Below, piece after piece: positions 25,350 through 33,216 of a DNA stretch of 64,000 bases (position 1 is the first letter of the stretch; each line of letters starts with the position of its first letter). The stretch is from VRUE01 sp036379955 (lineage in GTDB: Bacteria > Actinomycetota > Thermoleophilia > Solirubrobacterales > 70-9): positions 1 to 64,000 of the forward strand of contig DASVFR010000044.1 in assembly GCA_036379955.1 (NCBI GenBank), read 5' to 3'. The notes under the pieces are model-generated. The model did not search any database, was not told where the DNA came from, and saw nothing but the letters and a program-made list of their open reading frames with translations. The translations under genes were made by a program, and so were the position numbers.

Positions 25350-27076
25350 GCACCGACCGTGAGTTTGACCTCCCGGTCCTGGCTGGCCGCTGGCAATTCG
25401 ACCCAGACGACACGCCCGGGCGAGGAGGCAGCGCTGAGACGTTCGGCGGCATTGACCTGGAAACCGGCAACGAGATCGTCGTCAAGCTCTTCAGGGAACC
25501 GGCGGGACGACATGGCCGGGAGCGCTTCCTCCGCGAGGCAAAACTCCACGCGAAACTGGACGACGACACCATCCTCCGGCTCCTCGATTCCGGCAGAGAT
25601 CCCGAGTACGGCGACTTTATAGTCACCCGTCGGCTCCGCCCGGGCTCGTTGTGGGTGGTGGCCGAAGGCCGTTTTCCACTCAGCACGTCAGAGACCCTGG
25701 GGATCGGTCTGCGTATCGCCAAAGCGCTGTCCTATATGCACGGACGCGGCGAGATTCACGGCGACATAAGTCCGGGCAATGTCCTCCTCGACGCGAATGG
25801 AACTGCTTATCTCGCCGATTTTGGCTTCAGCAAGCGTGTCGAGTCCGTCCCGATCGCCAGCAGTGGCGAAAAGTTTGGGACGCCCGGCTTCACCGCGCCA
25901 CGCAAACTGGGAACAGCGAGAACGCACGCCGACGACGTCTACGGCCTCGCGGCCGTGCTCTGGTTCTGCCTGACTGGCAACCCGCCATTGAACCTGGCGA
26001 CGCTGCGGCGACGGGAATTGAGAAATCGTGCTCTGCGGGCGCCGCTGGAGCGGGTGCTGGACTGGGACCCGGAACGATCCCCCGACGCGACCGCTTTTGC
26101 GAAGACGCTCCGAGCGGACTGGGCAAACGCGACCGAGGACTGGCGGCTGGCGGCCTCGAGACGTCAACGCTCGCAGAAAGCGGTCGCCATTGCGACCGCG
26201 GTAGTCGCGATTGTGGCGGCTGGCGTCGTCGGCCACGTCTTCGCCTCCCAGCCAGCGCACGGAGACGAAACCGTCGTCGACCGCCGCGGGGTCGAGCTTC
26301 ACCTCGCCGGCGGATGGCTACCAAGACCGGCGCCAAGCGTCCCGGCGTTTCAGCTGCGAGACCCGGTCGCGGCCGCCAGAGGACGAACTACGGTTGTCGC
26401 CGGCCGAGTCCCCACGGCCGGAACCAACCTGATTCCCGCTAGTGCTCGAGCGACACTGCCACCCAGCGCCCGTCGGCCGGCTGCCCTGACGATCGGGGAA
26501 CGCGCCGCTCTGCTCTACGGCCCTGCCGTCCGATTCGGTGGCGCGATCGAGATCCTGGCGATGCCATTGGAGCGAGACGCGCTTGTGATTCGCTGTAGCG
26601 GCCCCGTTCGTGCACTGTCGTCGATCTGCGCCCAAGCGGCCCACGACATTGAGCTCGACCACGGCGCGATCCTGCCGCTGGCGCCAAACACGGCTCTCGC
26701 AAGCTCACTCCGAGTCGCCGTGAAGCACCTCGATCTTCGCCGGCGCCAGCTACTCGCCCGCCTCGCGGCGAGCACCGCCCCCAGACCAGCCGCGGTCGCC
26801 GCGCGGAAGATCAAGCGCCTCGAGGGAGACTTCGCTGCCCACCTCCACGCTACGGAGACGAACGCTCAGGATTGGCCCGCCATCGAAGCAACTGTCCGAA
26901 GCACCCGGGAAGCCGCGACAGCCTACGGGAACCTCGCTAACGCAACGGCCGAAGATTGGAGCACGATCCGCGCCACGGTTGTGCTGCGCGAGTCTCACCT
27001 GGCACGGTCAGTTCGCCGCCTCGGCAACCTCAAGGTATTCAACATGAGAACGAAGACCAAAGCGCACGGCCAGTAG
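25346..27076 (+). CDS. Transmembrane Ser/Thr protein kinase
   Basis: A 576-residue PknB-type receptor kinase. The kinase domain (about 14-262) has a glycine-rich loop GRGGSAETF, catalytic Lys47 in IVVKLF, Glu64, the catalytic loop HGDISPGNVLL and ADFGFSK, then GTPGFTAP in place of the usual APE. The catalytic loop has HGD rather than HRD, so it is a non-RD kinase. A TM helix at about 278-299 leads to an extracytoplasmic domain of 275 residues with no recognised fold and a helical C-terminal half. GTG start overlaps the upstream gene. Likely partner of the divergent FHA protein. Confidence 0.85.
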   Translation: MSTDREFDLPVLAGRWQFDPDDTPGRGGSAETFGGIDLETGNEIVVKLFREPAGRHGRERFLREAKLHAKLDDDTILRLLDSGRDPEYGDFIVTRRLRPGSLWVVAEGRFPLSTSETLGIGLRIAKALSYMHGRGEIHGDISPGNVLLDANGTAYLADFGFSKRVESVPIASSGEKFGTPGFTAPRKLGTARTHADDVYGLAAVLWFCLTGNPPLNLATLRRRELRNRALRAPLERVLDWDPERSPDATAFAKTLRADWANATEDWRLAASRRQRSQKAVAIATAVVAIVAAGVVGHVFASQPAHGDETVVDRRGVELHLAGGWLPRPAPSVPAFQLRDPVAAARGRTTVVAGRVPTAGTNLIPASARATLPPSARRPAALTIGERAALLYGPAVRFGGAIEILAMPLERDALVIRCSGPVRALSSICAQAAHDIELDHGAILPLAPNTALASSLRVAVKHLDLRRRQLLARLAASTAPRPAAVAARKIKRLEGDFAAHLHATETNAQDWPAIEATVRSTREAATAYGNLANATAEDWSTIRATVVLRESHLARSVRRLGNLKVFNMRTKTKAHGQ

Positions 27077-27168
27077 CTCGCAAACCGTCGAATAGATGGG
27101 GCCCCAAGTAGAGGCAAGGCCTCCAATGGATCGCCGGGCACATCGACCATGACGATCGCCTCGAGACA

Positions 27169-27211
27169 CGGGAGCGACGGGACTCGAACCCGCGACCTCC
27201 GGCGTGACAGG
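27169..27211 (+). repeat. Left attachment site: 43-bp copy of the tRNA-Asp 3' half
   Basis: It is identical to 32019-32061, starting CGGGAGCGACGGGACTCGAA and ending at the anticodon loop (GTGACAGG). The sequences diverge immediately afterwards. The 5' half of a tRNA is missing, so it is not a functional tRNA but the displaced original 3' end after integration. Confidence 0.92.
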
Positions 27212-27296
27212 AGCGCCTATTCCCTGCAAATAAGCACTTTTCGCGTCGTTTAAGGAAGCGAAAAACGGTCTCGATCAGTCTCGAATCGGCGGCGTT

Positions 27297-27319
27297 GGTA
27301 CCTACCGCGGTACTCACGA
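27297..27319 (+). repeat. Putative integrase arm site, left
   Basis: 23 nt beginning GGTACCTACCGCGGTACTCA, 19 of 23 identical to 31936-31958 in direct orientation. Each unit itself contains two GGTAC half-sites 12 nt apart. It lies 86 nt inside the left attachment core. A TTTTCGC/GCGAAAA inverted repeat (27238-27264) lies between. Apart from these sites and the attachment core, 27077-27397 shows no gene. Confidence 0.55.
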
Positions 27320-27397
27320 CGACGGAGCTCGCCCGATGCAAAGGGCGATCTCACCGGACAGAGCCAAGGAAGAGATTCTCAGGCAAGGAGGTTCGAG

Positions 27398-29089
27398 ATG
27401 GAAATCGATCGCCAGGAGAGCGGCGCCCTGATCGTCAGGGAGCACAAGGGCGTGCCCTTCTACGAAGCGAAGTGGCGCGACGCGACGAGGCGGCAGCGAA
27501 AGCGACGGCTCGGCCGGGCCTGGCTCGTGCCGGACTCGAACGGTGGCTGGAGGAAGCGACGCGGTCGCGTTCGCGACGGCTTCCTCGACGAGCGCCGCGC
27601 GTATCGAGAGATGGCCGGGGTGATCGCCGAAGTCGAAGCCGAACAGCAGATCGCCCCGCGAAAGCGGGACGCGCGCTTCGAGGATGCCGTCGGGCTCTGG
27701 ATGGAGCACCTCGAGTTCGAGAAGCGAGCGAAGCCCTCCACCCTCGATCGCCACAGAAACCTGCTCGCCAAACCAAGGCATGACATCGACGAACAGCGAG
27801 GGGCCCGGATCATGCGCGAGTTCGAGGGGCGCAAGCTCAGGTCGATCACCGCCGAAGACGTGCGCCGTTTCTTGGCTCGGCTGGACCGGGAGGACATCAG
27901 CGCCCGCACGGTCAACATCCATCGCCAGATCCTGCACTCGATCTTCGAGCACGCGAGGCGCAAAGAGACCTTTTGCCTTCGCTACAACTCGGTGGCCGAC
28001 ACCGCCAAGCGACCCGAGGAGGGCGCCCGCCCGGTTGAGACCTTCGAGCCGGAGGAGATCCGCGCCGTGGCCGACGCCGCCAGAACGGGCCTTCATCGCG
28101 GACGTGGCGGCTACCCGCATTCGAAGTTCTCCGACGAGACCGATCGGGAGTGGGCGCGAATCAACGAGCAGGACGCAGTCCTTTTCCTCGTCGCCGCCTT
28201 CACCGGCCTCCGACTCGGCGAGCTGCTTGCGCTGCATTGGTCCGACGTCGACCTCGACCGTCGGATCCTCTCGGTCTCCCGATCGATGTCCGCTGGCGAG
28301 GAGTCGAGCACCAAGTCAAGGCGAGCGCGCTCAGTGCCCCTCGCCGATCAGGCCGCCGCCGAGATCCAAGCACTGCAGGAACAGCAGTCGTTTACCGGCC
28401 GGAACGACTACGTCTTCTGCCGCCCAGACGGAGGCCCGCCCGACCGCTCCGCCGTCCGCACCCGGTTCGTCCGCGCCCAGAAAGCGGCCGGAATCCGTGT
28501 GCGCCGCTTCCACGACCTGCGCCACAGCTTTGGCAGCCTGGCAATCCAGCAGTTCGACCTCGTAGCGGTCAAGGACATGATGGGCCACTCGAAACTGACC
28601 ACGACCGAGCGCTACCTGCACTCGAAGCCCCGTCCGGACGACGTCGCGAAAGTTGACGGGCATCTTCGCCTAGCCGCAGCGTCCTGTCTGCACGCATTAC
28701 GCCGCCCGCTGCGACAGGATGACCCGATGCCCGAGCACCCGCCGGCAATCAAACGACTCGACTCCCTGCTTGGGGCAGTGACGATCGCCCACGAGATCAT
28801 CTTCGAGACGCGCCGCGAGCTGATCGCGGCCGGTCTAGGCAATCCCGAGCAGGCTCGGCTCCTTGCGGAGTCGGCGCAGATCGTGACGGTCGAGCTGCCC
28901 CGCCAATCGGCAACCGCTCGTCAGCTCTCTGTCAGGTGGCGAGAGCAAAGCCTGCTCGACAGCATGGGAGCTGAGGAGGTGCTCGCCGAACTAGAGTCCG
29001 AGCTGAAGCGCATCGAGCCCAAGATCGATTCCCTGCTTGACCGGCAGCGAGAAATCGCAGCTCTACTGCGCTCCATGCACAAGCCGTAG
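27398..29089 (+). CDS. Tyrosine-type site-specific integrase
   Basis: A 563-residue recombinase that would catalyse integration at tRNA-Asp. It has an N-terminal arm-binding segment, a SAM-like core-binding domain near 100-195 (VGLWMEHLEFEKRAKPST) and a catalytic domain with Arg in FTGLRLGELLALHW, HxxR in RFHDLRHSFGSLA, His in MMGHSKLTTTERY, and the nucleophile Tyr in ERYLH. About 140 extra C-terminal residues form a coiled-coil-like tail, longer than most phage integrases. AAGGAGG lies shortly upstream of the ATG. The catalytic set is complete, so the element may still be mobile. Confidence 0.93.
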   Translation: MEIDRQESGALIVREHKGVPFYEAKWRDATRRQRKRRLGRAWLVPDSNGGWRKRRGRVRDGFLDERRAYREMAGVIAEVEAEQQIAPRKRDARFEDAVGLWMEHLEFEKRAKPSTLDRHRNLLAKPRHDIDEQRGARIMREFEGRKLRSITAEDVRRFLARLDREDISARTVNIHRQILHSIFEHARRKETFCLRYNSVADTAKRPEEGARPVETFEPEEIRAVADAARTGLHRGRGGYPHSKFSDETDREWARINEQDAVLFLVAAFTGLRLGELLALHWSDVDLDRRILSVSRSMSAGEESSTKSRRARSVPLADQAAAEIQALQEQQSFTGRNDYVFCRPDGGPPDRSAVRTRFVRAQKAAGIRVRRFHDLRHSFGSLAIQQFDLVAVKDMMGHSKLTTTERYLHSKPRPDDVAKVDGHLRLAAASCLHALRRPLRQDDPMPEHPPAIKRLDSLLGAVTIAHEIIFETRRELIAAGLGNPEQARLLAESAQIVTVELPRQSATARQLSVRWREQSLLDSMGAEEVLAELESELKRIEPKIDSLLDRQREIAALLRSMHKP

Positions 29090-29091
29090 AA

Positions 29092-29319
29092 CTACGCCGA
29101 AGCGAGACGAGCAGCGGCCGCCTGCTCGTAACGATCGGCCAAAGCGAGGGCCGCATCGCGATACCCATTGATGTCGGTCTGCGCCGCCTGCGCTCGAAGC
29201 TCGTCGGCGCGTGCGGAAAGCTCCCTCGCAGGCTGGGTGGTCTGCTCCAGCCGCTCTTCCATCGACTCCAGCACCCAGCGGTGCTTGTCGGGAATGTCGG
29301 GCCAAGGATGAACTGCCAT
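29092..29319 (-). CDS. Small hypothetical helical protein
   Basis: A 75-residue open frame convergent with the integrase, separated by 2 nt. After MAVHPWPDIPDKHRW the rest is predicted helical and Ala/Glu-rich (ARELSARADELRAQAAQ), possibly coiled coil. ATG 29319 is chosen because residues upstream look non-coding. The ribosome site is weak. No family recognised; an accessory integration factor is possible but unsupported. Confidence 0.45.
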   Translation of the reverse strand: MAVHPWPDIPDKHRWVLESMEERLEQTTQPARELSARADELRAQAAQTDINGYRDAALALADRYEQAAAARLASA

Positions 29320-29528
29320 CCAGAGAAGTGTAGCCACAGGGAACCTGGCCTTAAGGATGCCTCCGCGGCAAGCACCAGCAGCTGTCGATTCAGGGGACGG
29401 GGGCTCAGCCTGCCTGGTGACTCGGCGATGTTTGGCTGAAGGCTGCACCGAGACCGGGTCTCGTCGACCCACGCAACCGTACGTCCGGACGTGTCCTGTA
29501 GAACTCCGCGCGTTGGAGCGAATGCTGA

Positions 29529-29574
29529 GGCGGCCCGCCTGAATTCGGACTAGTCACCCGAATGGCGGGCCGCC
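29529..29574. terminator. Extended hairpin upstream of the CBASS-like operon
   Basis: GGCGGCCCGCC (29529-29539) pairs with GGCGGGCCGCC (29564-29574), with an inner ATTCGG/CCGAAT stem (29543-29548 and 29558-29563), followed by GCCTTTTAC. It looks like a rightward intrinsic terminator insulating the defence genes; no rightward gene lies just before it except possibly integrase read-through. Confidence 0.6.
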
Positions 29575-29669
29575 GCCTTTTACGTCCACTGACGGTGGTT
29601 CCATAGAGGTCTGAGCCTGACTAGCTCAGATATTCGCATTCGCTCTAACCATGAAAGGACGTAACCAGA

Positions 29670-30767
29670 ATGGACTCAGTCGCTGAGCGGCCGTCGGGCT
29701 CAAAGGCACCGGCCGAGACTGTGATCGAGGAGATCCTCGACGAGATTGCTGTACCCAAGGACGTACTCCGGGAGGCGAAAAACCGCCGCAACCTGGTTCT
29801 GGACATCGCCGGCAAGCACCCAGCAGGAAGAAAAGGATTCCCGTCTGGATCGGTCGCGCATGGCACCGAGAACAAGCCTCTCGAGGACGCAGACTGCGGC
29901 GAGATGATCGATCGCCAATTCGAGGAGTTTCGAGCGTACGGCCCTGACGCACCTAGCGTCGGCAAAGGGCCGAGCGCCTTCGTCGAGTCCTTCCGCATTT
30001 TCATCGAGAGCCAGGTCCGACGGACATACCCGAACGCGACGGCAACGACGCTGGGTCAGAAGCGCTCGATCAAGATCGAGTTCAACGAGCCCGTTGACTT
30101 CGACGAGTGGGGCGAGGTTGACCCCTACGTTGACTTCATCGTTGGCCTAAGCATGGCCGAGCGCTCGGGGATCTGGATCCCGAATCTCGAGACCGATTCG
30201 TGGGACCCAGGTGATCCCATGCTCCACACGTACTTGATGACCGAGAAGGATCCACCAGATCTCAGGATCTTCCGGGCCCGGATCCTTCGCCTCGCGAAGC
30301 GCGCTGTCAAGCGCGACGCCGCGAGTGGCGGGATCGCGGTGATGTGTTCGTGGAATCTCAGTGCCCTCGCGCTTGAGTTCTTCGACGAGGCCACGAGCCT
30401 GAGCGTCGGTCTTGAGGGCTTCTTCACCTACGCGTCAGAGCAGATTGCCGCGCACCTCACCGAGGATCCCTCGGACGCCATTACGGACCCGATCAGGCTT
30501 CCGCAAGGGGTCACGCAGGAGCGGGCCTCGGCTCGCCTTGCCGAAATGGCTGCCGCAGTTGCGAGGGCAAATCAGGCATACAGCCCCCAAGCTGCACGGA
30601 ACGAGCTCGAGGCAATCTTCGGCCAAGAGATCAAGGAGATCAACGAGCGAGCCGCCAGTCGGATGAAGCGCGCCTTGGGACGCGAGGACGCCACGGGCGT
30701 GGCCGCTGGGATCGGATCTGCCTATCCACAGACGGGAAGCTCTTGGTGTGATGGGAACGTCCACTGA
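29670..30767 (+). CDS. CD-NTase-like nucleotidyltransferase (CBASS)
   Basis: A 365-residue polymerase-beta-fold enzyme expected to make a cyclic nucleotide signal on phage infection. GS motif G60-S61 lies in FPSGSVAHGT, the metal-binding acidic pair is D73/D75 in LEDADCGEM, and the third acid is D155 in DPYVDFIVGL. WIPNLETDSWDP and the helical C-terminal half fit CBASS CD-NTases. The product (which cyclic di- or trinucleotide) cannot be told. ATG 29670 follows AAAGGA about 14 nt upstream. Its end overlaps the E2-like gene. Base composition is lower in GC than the flanking chromosome, consistent with transfer. Confidence 0.78.
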   Translation: MDSVAERPSGSKAPAETVIEEILDEIAVPKDVLREAKNRRNLVLDIAGKHPAGRKGFPSGSVAHGTENKPLEDADCGEMIDRQFEEFRAYGPDAPSVGKGPSAFVESFRIFIESQVRRTYPNATATTLGQKRSIKIEFNEPVDFDEWGEVDPYVDFIVGLSMAERSGIWIPNLETDSWDPGDPMLHTYLMTEKDPPDLRIFRARILRLAKRAVKRDAASGGIAVMCSWNLSALALEFFDEATSLSVGLEGFFTYASEQIAAHLTEDPSDAITDPIRLPQGVTQERASARLAEMAAAVARANQAYSPQAARNELEAIFGQEIKEINERAASRMKRALGREDATGVAAGIGSAYPQTGSSWCDGNVH

Positions 30768-31227
30768 CGATCCCGAGAAGATGCGAGCCCGCTTCGAACT
30801 CCAAGCCCTCGAAGCGGGCTTGGAGTTCGTGCGGCGCGAGCGTGGTTTCCGCGAATACCGATACGACTTCACGGTCGACGTTGTCGGCTCGCACGAGATG
30901 CGAAAGATTCAGGTCTATTGGTCCCCGAGCCAGCCTGACGATCCCATCACTCGGATGTCCGGAATTGCGTGCCGGCGCCATCGCAATCGATCATCCGGTC
31001 CGGTCCGGGACCTTTCGCTTTGCCTCTGGTACCCGTCCGACCTACCGAAAGACAGATGGACGCTCGATGGCGGCCTACGGCAGCTGAGGGATCTCGCTGC
31101 AACTCACGCTTTCTGTGAGTCACGGTGTCGACTCGGCGAGCCATGGCATAAGCGTGAGGCGCCCGAGCCTCATTCGCGCCCGGAAGGCTGCAAGGCGTGC
31201 CCGGAGAACTGGCGGTCATGCCCGTAG
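30751..31227 (+). CDS. E2-like protein of a type II (short) CBASS operon
   Basis: A 158-residue protein whose second half matches bacterial ubiquitin-E2-like folds in CBASS: DLSLCLWYPSDLPKDRW with a candidate catalytic Cys, followed by LGEPWHKREAPEPH. In other type II systems the E2 (alone or fused to E1) attaches or removes the CD-NTase C-terminus to prime signalling. No E1 or JAB protease is present, so this is the short form. A C-terminal CKAC plus further Cys could bind zinc. It overlaps both neighbours. ATG 30748 or 30751 is possible. Assignment rests on motif pattern and context. Confidence 0.65.
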   Translation: MGTSTDDPEKMRARFELQALEAGLEFVRRERGFREYRYDFTVDVVGSHEMRKIQVYWSPSQPDDPITRMSGIACRRHRNRSSGPVRDLSLCLWYPSDLPKDRWTLDGGLRQLRDLAATHAFCESRCRLGEPWHKREAPEPHSRPEGCKACPENWRSCP

Positions 31228-31778
31228 CGGAGGTCAATGTTGATCTCGACTCCTTGAGTGTGGTCATATCGCTGGTTGCCGCGCTCATCGGGCTCTCTGG
31301 CGTTCTGTGGACGCTCTGGGTGAACGGAGACCGAACCGAGCGCCAGCGGCGGCGGGAGCTTCGTGCTCGCGCTTTGGAAGCGGTTCTGGCTTACCGTGAG
31401 ATGCCCTTCATGATTCGTCGGCGCCGAAATGAGGCCGAGGAGCGAAGCGCTGAGCGAGTCCGTTTGTCAATGCACTTTTCTGGAGTCCAAACCGAGTTGG
31501 CGACCTGTGAGAACTTGCTGGTTGCCGACGGGCCCAGTTGGCTCGCGCAGGAGTACCAGGAGTTGGTTTCGATCGCTCGGGCCACCGCCGGTCGCGAGGC
31601 CCATGAGGCCTGGAAGGTAGATCCGATCGCAGAAGACTCCGAAATGAACATGCCGGATCTGTTTGCCCGCCTCAAGCCCCTTAATGATGGCGTGGATCGT
31701 TTTCGAGAACACATCAGCTGGGCGGGCAAGACGCGGCGAGCGAGGGCGTTCGTCTGGCACAAACCGTCCCGGAAGTAA
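31218..31778 (+). CDS. Membrane protein, candidate CBASS effector
   Basis: A 186-residue protein with one N-terminal TM helix (SVVISLVAALIGLSGVLWTLW, about 14-34) and a basic, helical cytoplasmic remainder. Position as the last overlapping gene of a CD-NTase/E2 operon makes it the likely effector, perhaps disrupting the membrane when a cyclic nucleotide binds. No nuclease, patatin, TIR or SAVED domain is visible, and it does not match the common multi-TM effectors I know. ATG 31218 overlaps the E2 stop by 10 nt; an upstream start at 31197 would overlap by 31 nt. Confidence 0.55.
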   Translation: MPVAEVNVDLDSLSVVISLVAALIGLSGVLWTLWVNGDRTERQRRRELRARALEAVLAYREMPFMIRRRRNEAEERSAERVRLSMHFSGVQTELATCENLLVADGPSWLAQEYQELVSIARATAGREAHEAWKVDPIAEDSEMNMPDLFARLKPLNDGVDRFREHISWAGKTRRARAFVWHKPSRK

Positions 31779-31935
31779 TCGTCCCCCGCTGCCATCCGGC
31801 GACAGTCTTTGCCATGGGCAACATCGAGGCAATTGATCGCAGCTGAGGCGCCTCGGCGCTTGGCGCGACTTCCGGGGTGATGTCAGCGTCACCCGGATGG
31901 AAGTCACGTCAGCACAAGTGGCGATCCTGGCAATG

Positions 31936-31958
31936 GGTACCCACCTCGGTACCCATGA
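31936..31958 (+). repeat. Putative integrase arm site, right
   Basis: 23 nt beginning GGTACCCACCTCGGTACCCA, 19 of 23 identical to 27297-27319, same orientation, 60 nt inside the right attachment core. The rest of 31779-32018 shows no gene. Confidence 0.55.
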
Positions 31959-32018
31959 AGAGAGGAACTCCGAATGTCCCAGAACGGCCATTCCGCTCTA
32001 AAATGCGGATTGCCGAAG

Positions 32019-32092
<74 letters not shown>

Positions 32093-32127
32093 AGGGGATG
32101 GGCGACTGGCGCCCGGCGGGCATTATC

Positions 32128-33216
32128 TCAGGGTCGCTGGATTTGCAGCTTGAAGGGGGTCGGGTGGCCGCTGCGGGAACGGAGCTCGAGGCGGAGGCGG
32201 GACTGGCCGCAGACGGTGAAATCGGTGTGGCCGGGGGTTGCGCGGGGGCGGAAACCGCGCAGGAGCCTGCCGGCGCGGCTACGGAGGGCGAGTTCGTAGC
32301 CGCGCCTGTGCAGGCCGATTGGGCGCAGGGTCACCGTCCCGTCGAGCGGGGTGGGAATCGACTCGACGGCTGCGCCCTCCCCCCTGGCTGGCACGCGCCC
32401 GGACAGCAGGAGGCCGGTCCGCCCCTGCCAGGGCGAAAGGGTGTCTTCTTCGACCGCCCGCAACGAGGCGGCGGTCGGCCGCAGCGCTCCCAGGTAGCGC
32501 CAGCGCACCGCCATTTCCGGGAAGCGAAGGTGGGCGAAGGTCTCGGCGAAGGCCTCGCCGGGGTCCTCGTAGTAGTGACTGCCCTCGTCGCCGGGGAAGA
32601 GCTTGCCGAGGCGCCTGCCCTGGCAGACGCCCTCGACGCTCGCCCAGCGCTCGGTCCCCCAGTCGATCGCGCTGGCGAACGGCGAGGGCAGGTCGCGATG
32701 CTGAGCGACGTGATGCCCGTACTCGTGGGCGAGGACGTAGTCGCGGGTGGCGCCGTCGCGATCGGTTTCTTCGTCGCCGCTGAGGACGATCCGATCCTCG
32801 CCGCTGTAGTAGCAGGCCTCGGCGCCGTAGCCGCAGTCGAGTTCGAGCTGGAACGGAGTGTCGAGCTGCACTTCGAGCAGCCCGATCTCAAAGCCGTGCG
32901 GCAGGGTGCCGACGAAGCCGGCGATTCGCTGCGGTTCGGCCGCGGTGCAGAGTTCCGCGCAGGCGGCGGTGACTGAGACCGCGATCGTCCCTTCGCTGCC
33001 GTCGTCGACCGGGTAGCGCTGCGACGACGCAGTAGCCGAGATCCGCGCCGCCGCAGCGCCCGGCGCGCCCCGTACGACGTCGTGCATCGGCACCGCCGGT
33101 CGCGGCGCCTCGAGCACGCCCACGGGAACGGGGCCGCCAGCGACCGCTCCGCCGGGAGCGGCGAGGAGAAAGACAATGGCTATGCCCGCAAGCGCCCCCG
33201 CCGGGCGCCGGCTCAC
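32128..33216 (-). CDS. Exported zinc metalloprotease-like protein (HEYGH)
   Basis: A 362-residue exported protein. An N-terminal signal anchor (ALAGIAIVFLLAAPGG) is followed by a Cys-containing beta domain and the metzincin/gluzincin-like motif LAHEYGHH near residue 190, with a downstream Glu-rich EDPGEAFAETFAH segment that could give the third zinc ligand. The C-terminal 100 residues look beta-sandwich-like. It probably cleaves a cell-surface or secreted protein. The GTG start at 33216 overlaps the stop of the upstream gene (GTGA), indicating coupling; the longer frame to 33765 is antisense noise. Confidence 0.75.
   Translation of the reverse strand: MSRRPAGALAGIAIVFLLAAPGGAVAGGPVPVGVLEAPRPAVPMHDVVRGAPGAAAARISATASSQRYPVDDGSEGTIAVSVTAACAELCTAAEPQRIAGFVGTLPHGFEIGLLEVQLDTPFQLELDCGYGAEACYYSGEDRIVLSGDEETDRDGATRDYVLAHEYGHHVAQHRDLPSPFASAIDWGTERWASVEGVCQGRRLGKLFPGDEGSHYYEDPGEAFAETFAHLRFPEMAVRWRYLGALRPTAASLRAVEEDTLSPWQGRTGLLLSGRVPARGEGAAVESIPTPLDGTVTLRPIGLHRRGYELALRSRAGRLLRGFRPRATPGHTDFTVCGQSRLRLELRSRSGHPTPFKLQIQRP

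Noticed and set aside
20511..27168. A second island inserted at tRNA-Asp in tandem
   Set aside because: Composition is suggestive, but no third copy of the 43-bp tRNA-Asp repeat or integrase is visible near 20.5 kb.
27169..27211. A second tRNA-Asp gene
   Set aside because: Only the 3' half is present and the sequence diverges at the anticodon loop, so it is an attachment-site copy.
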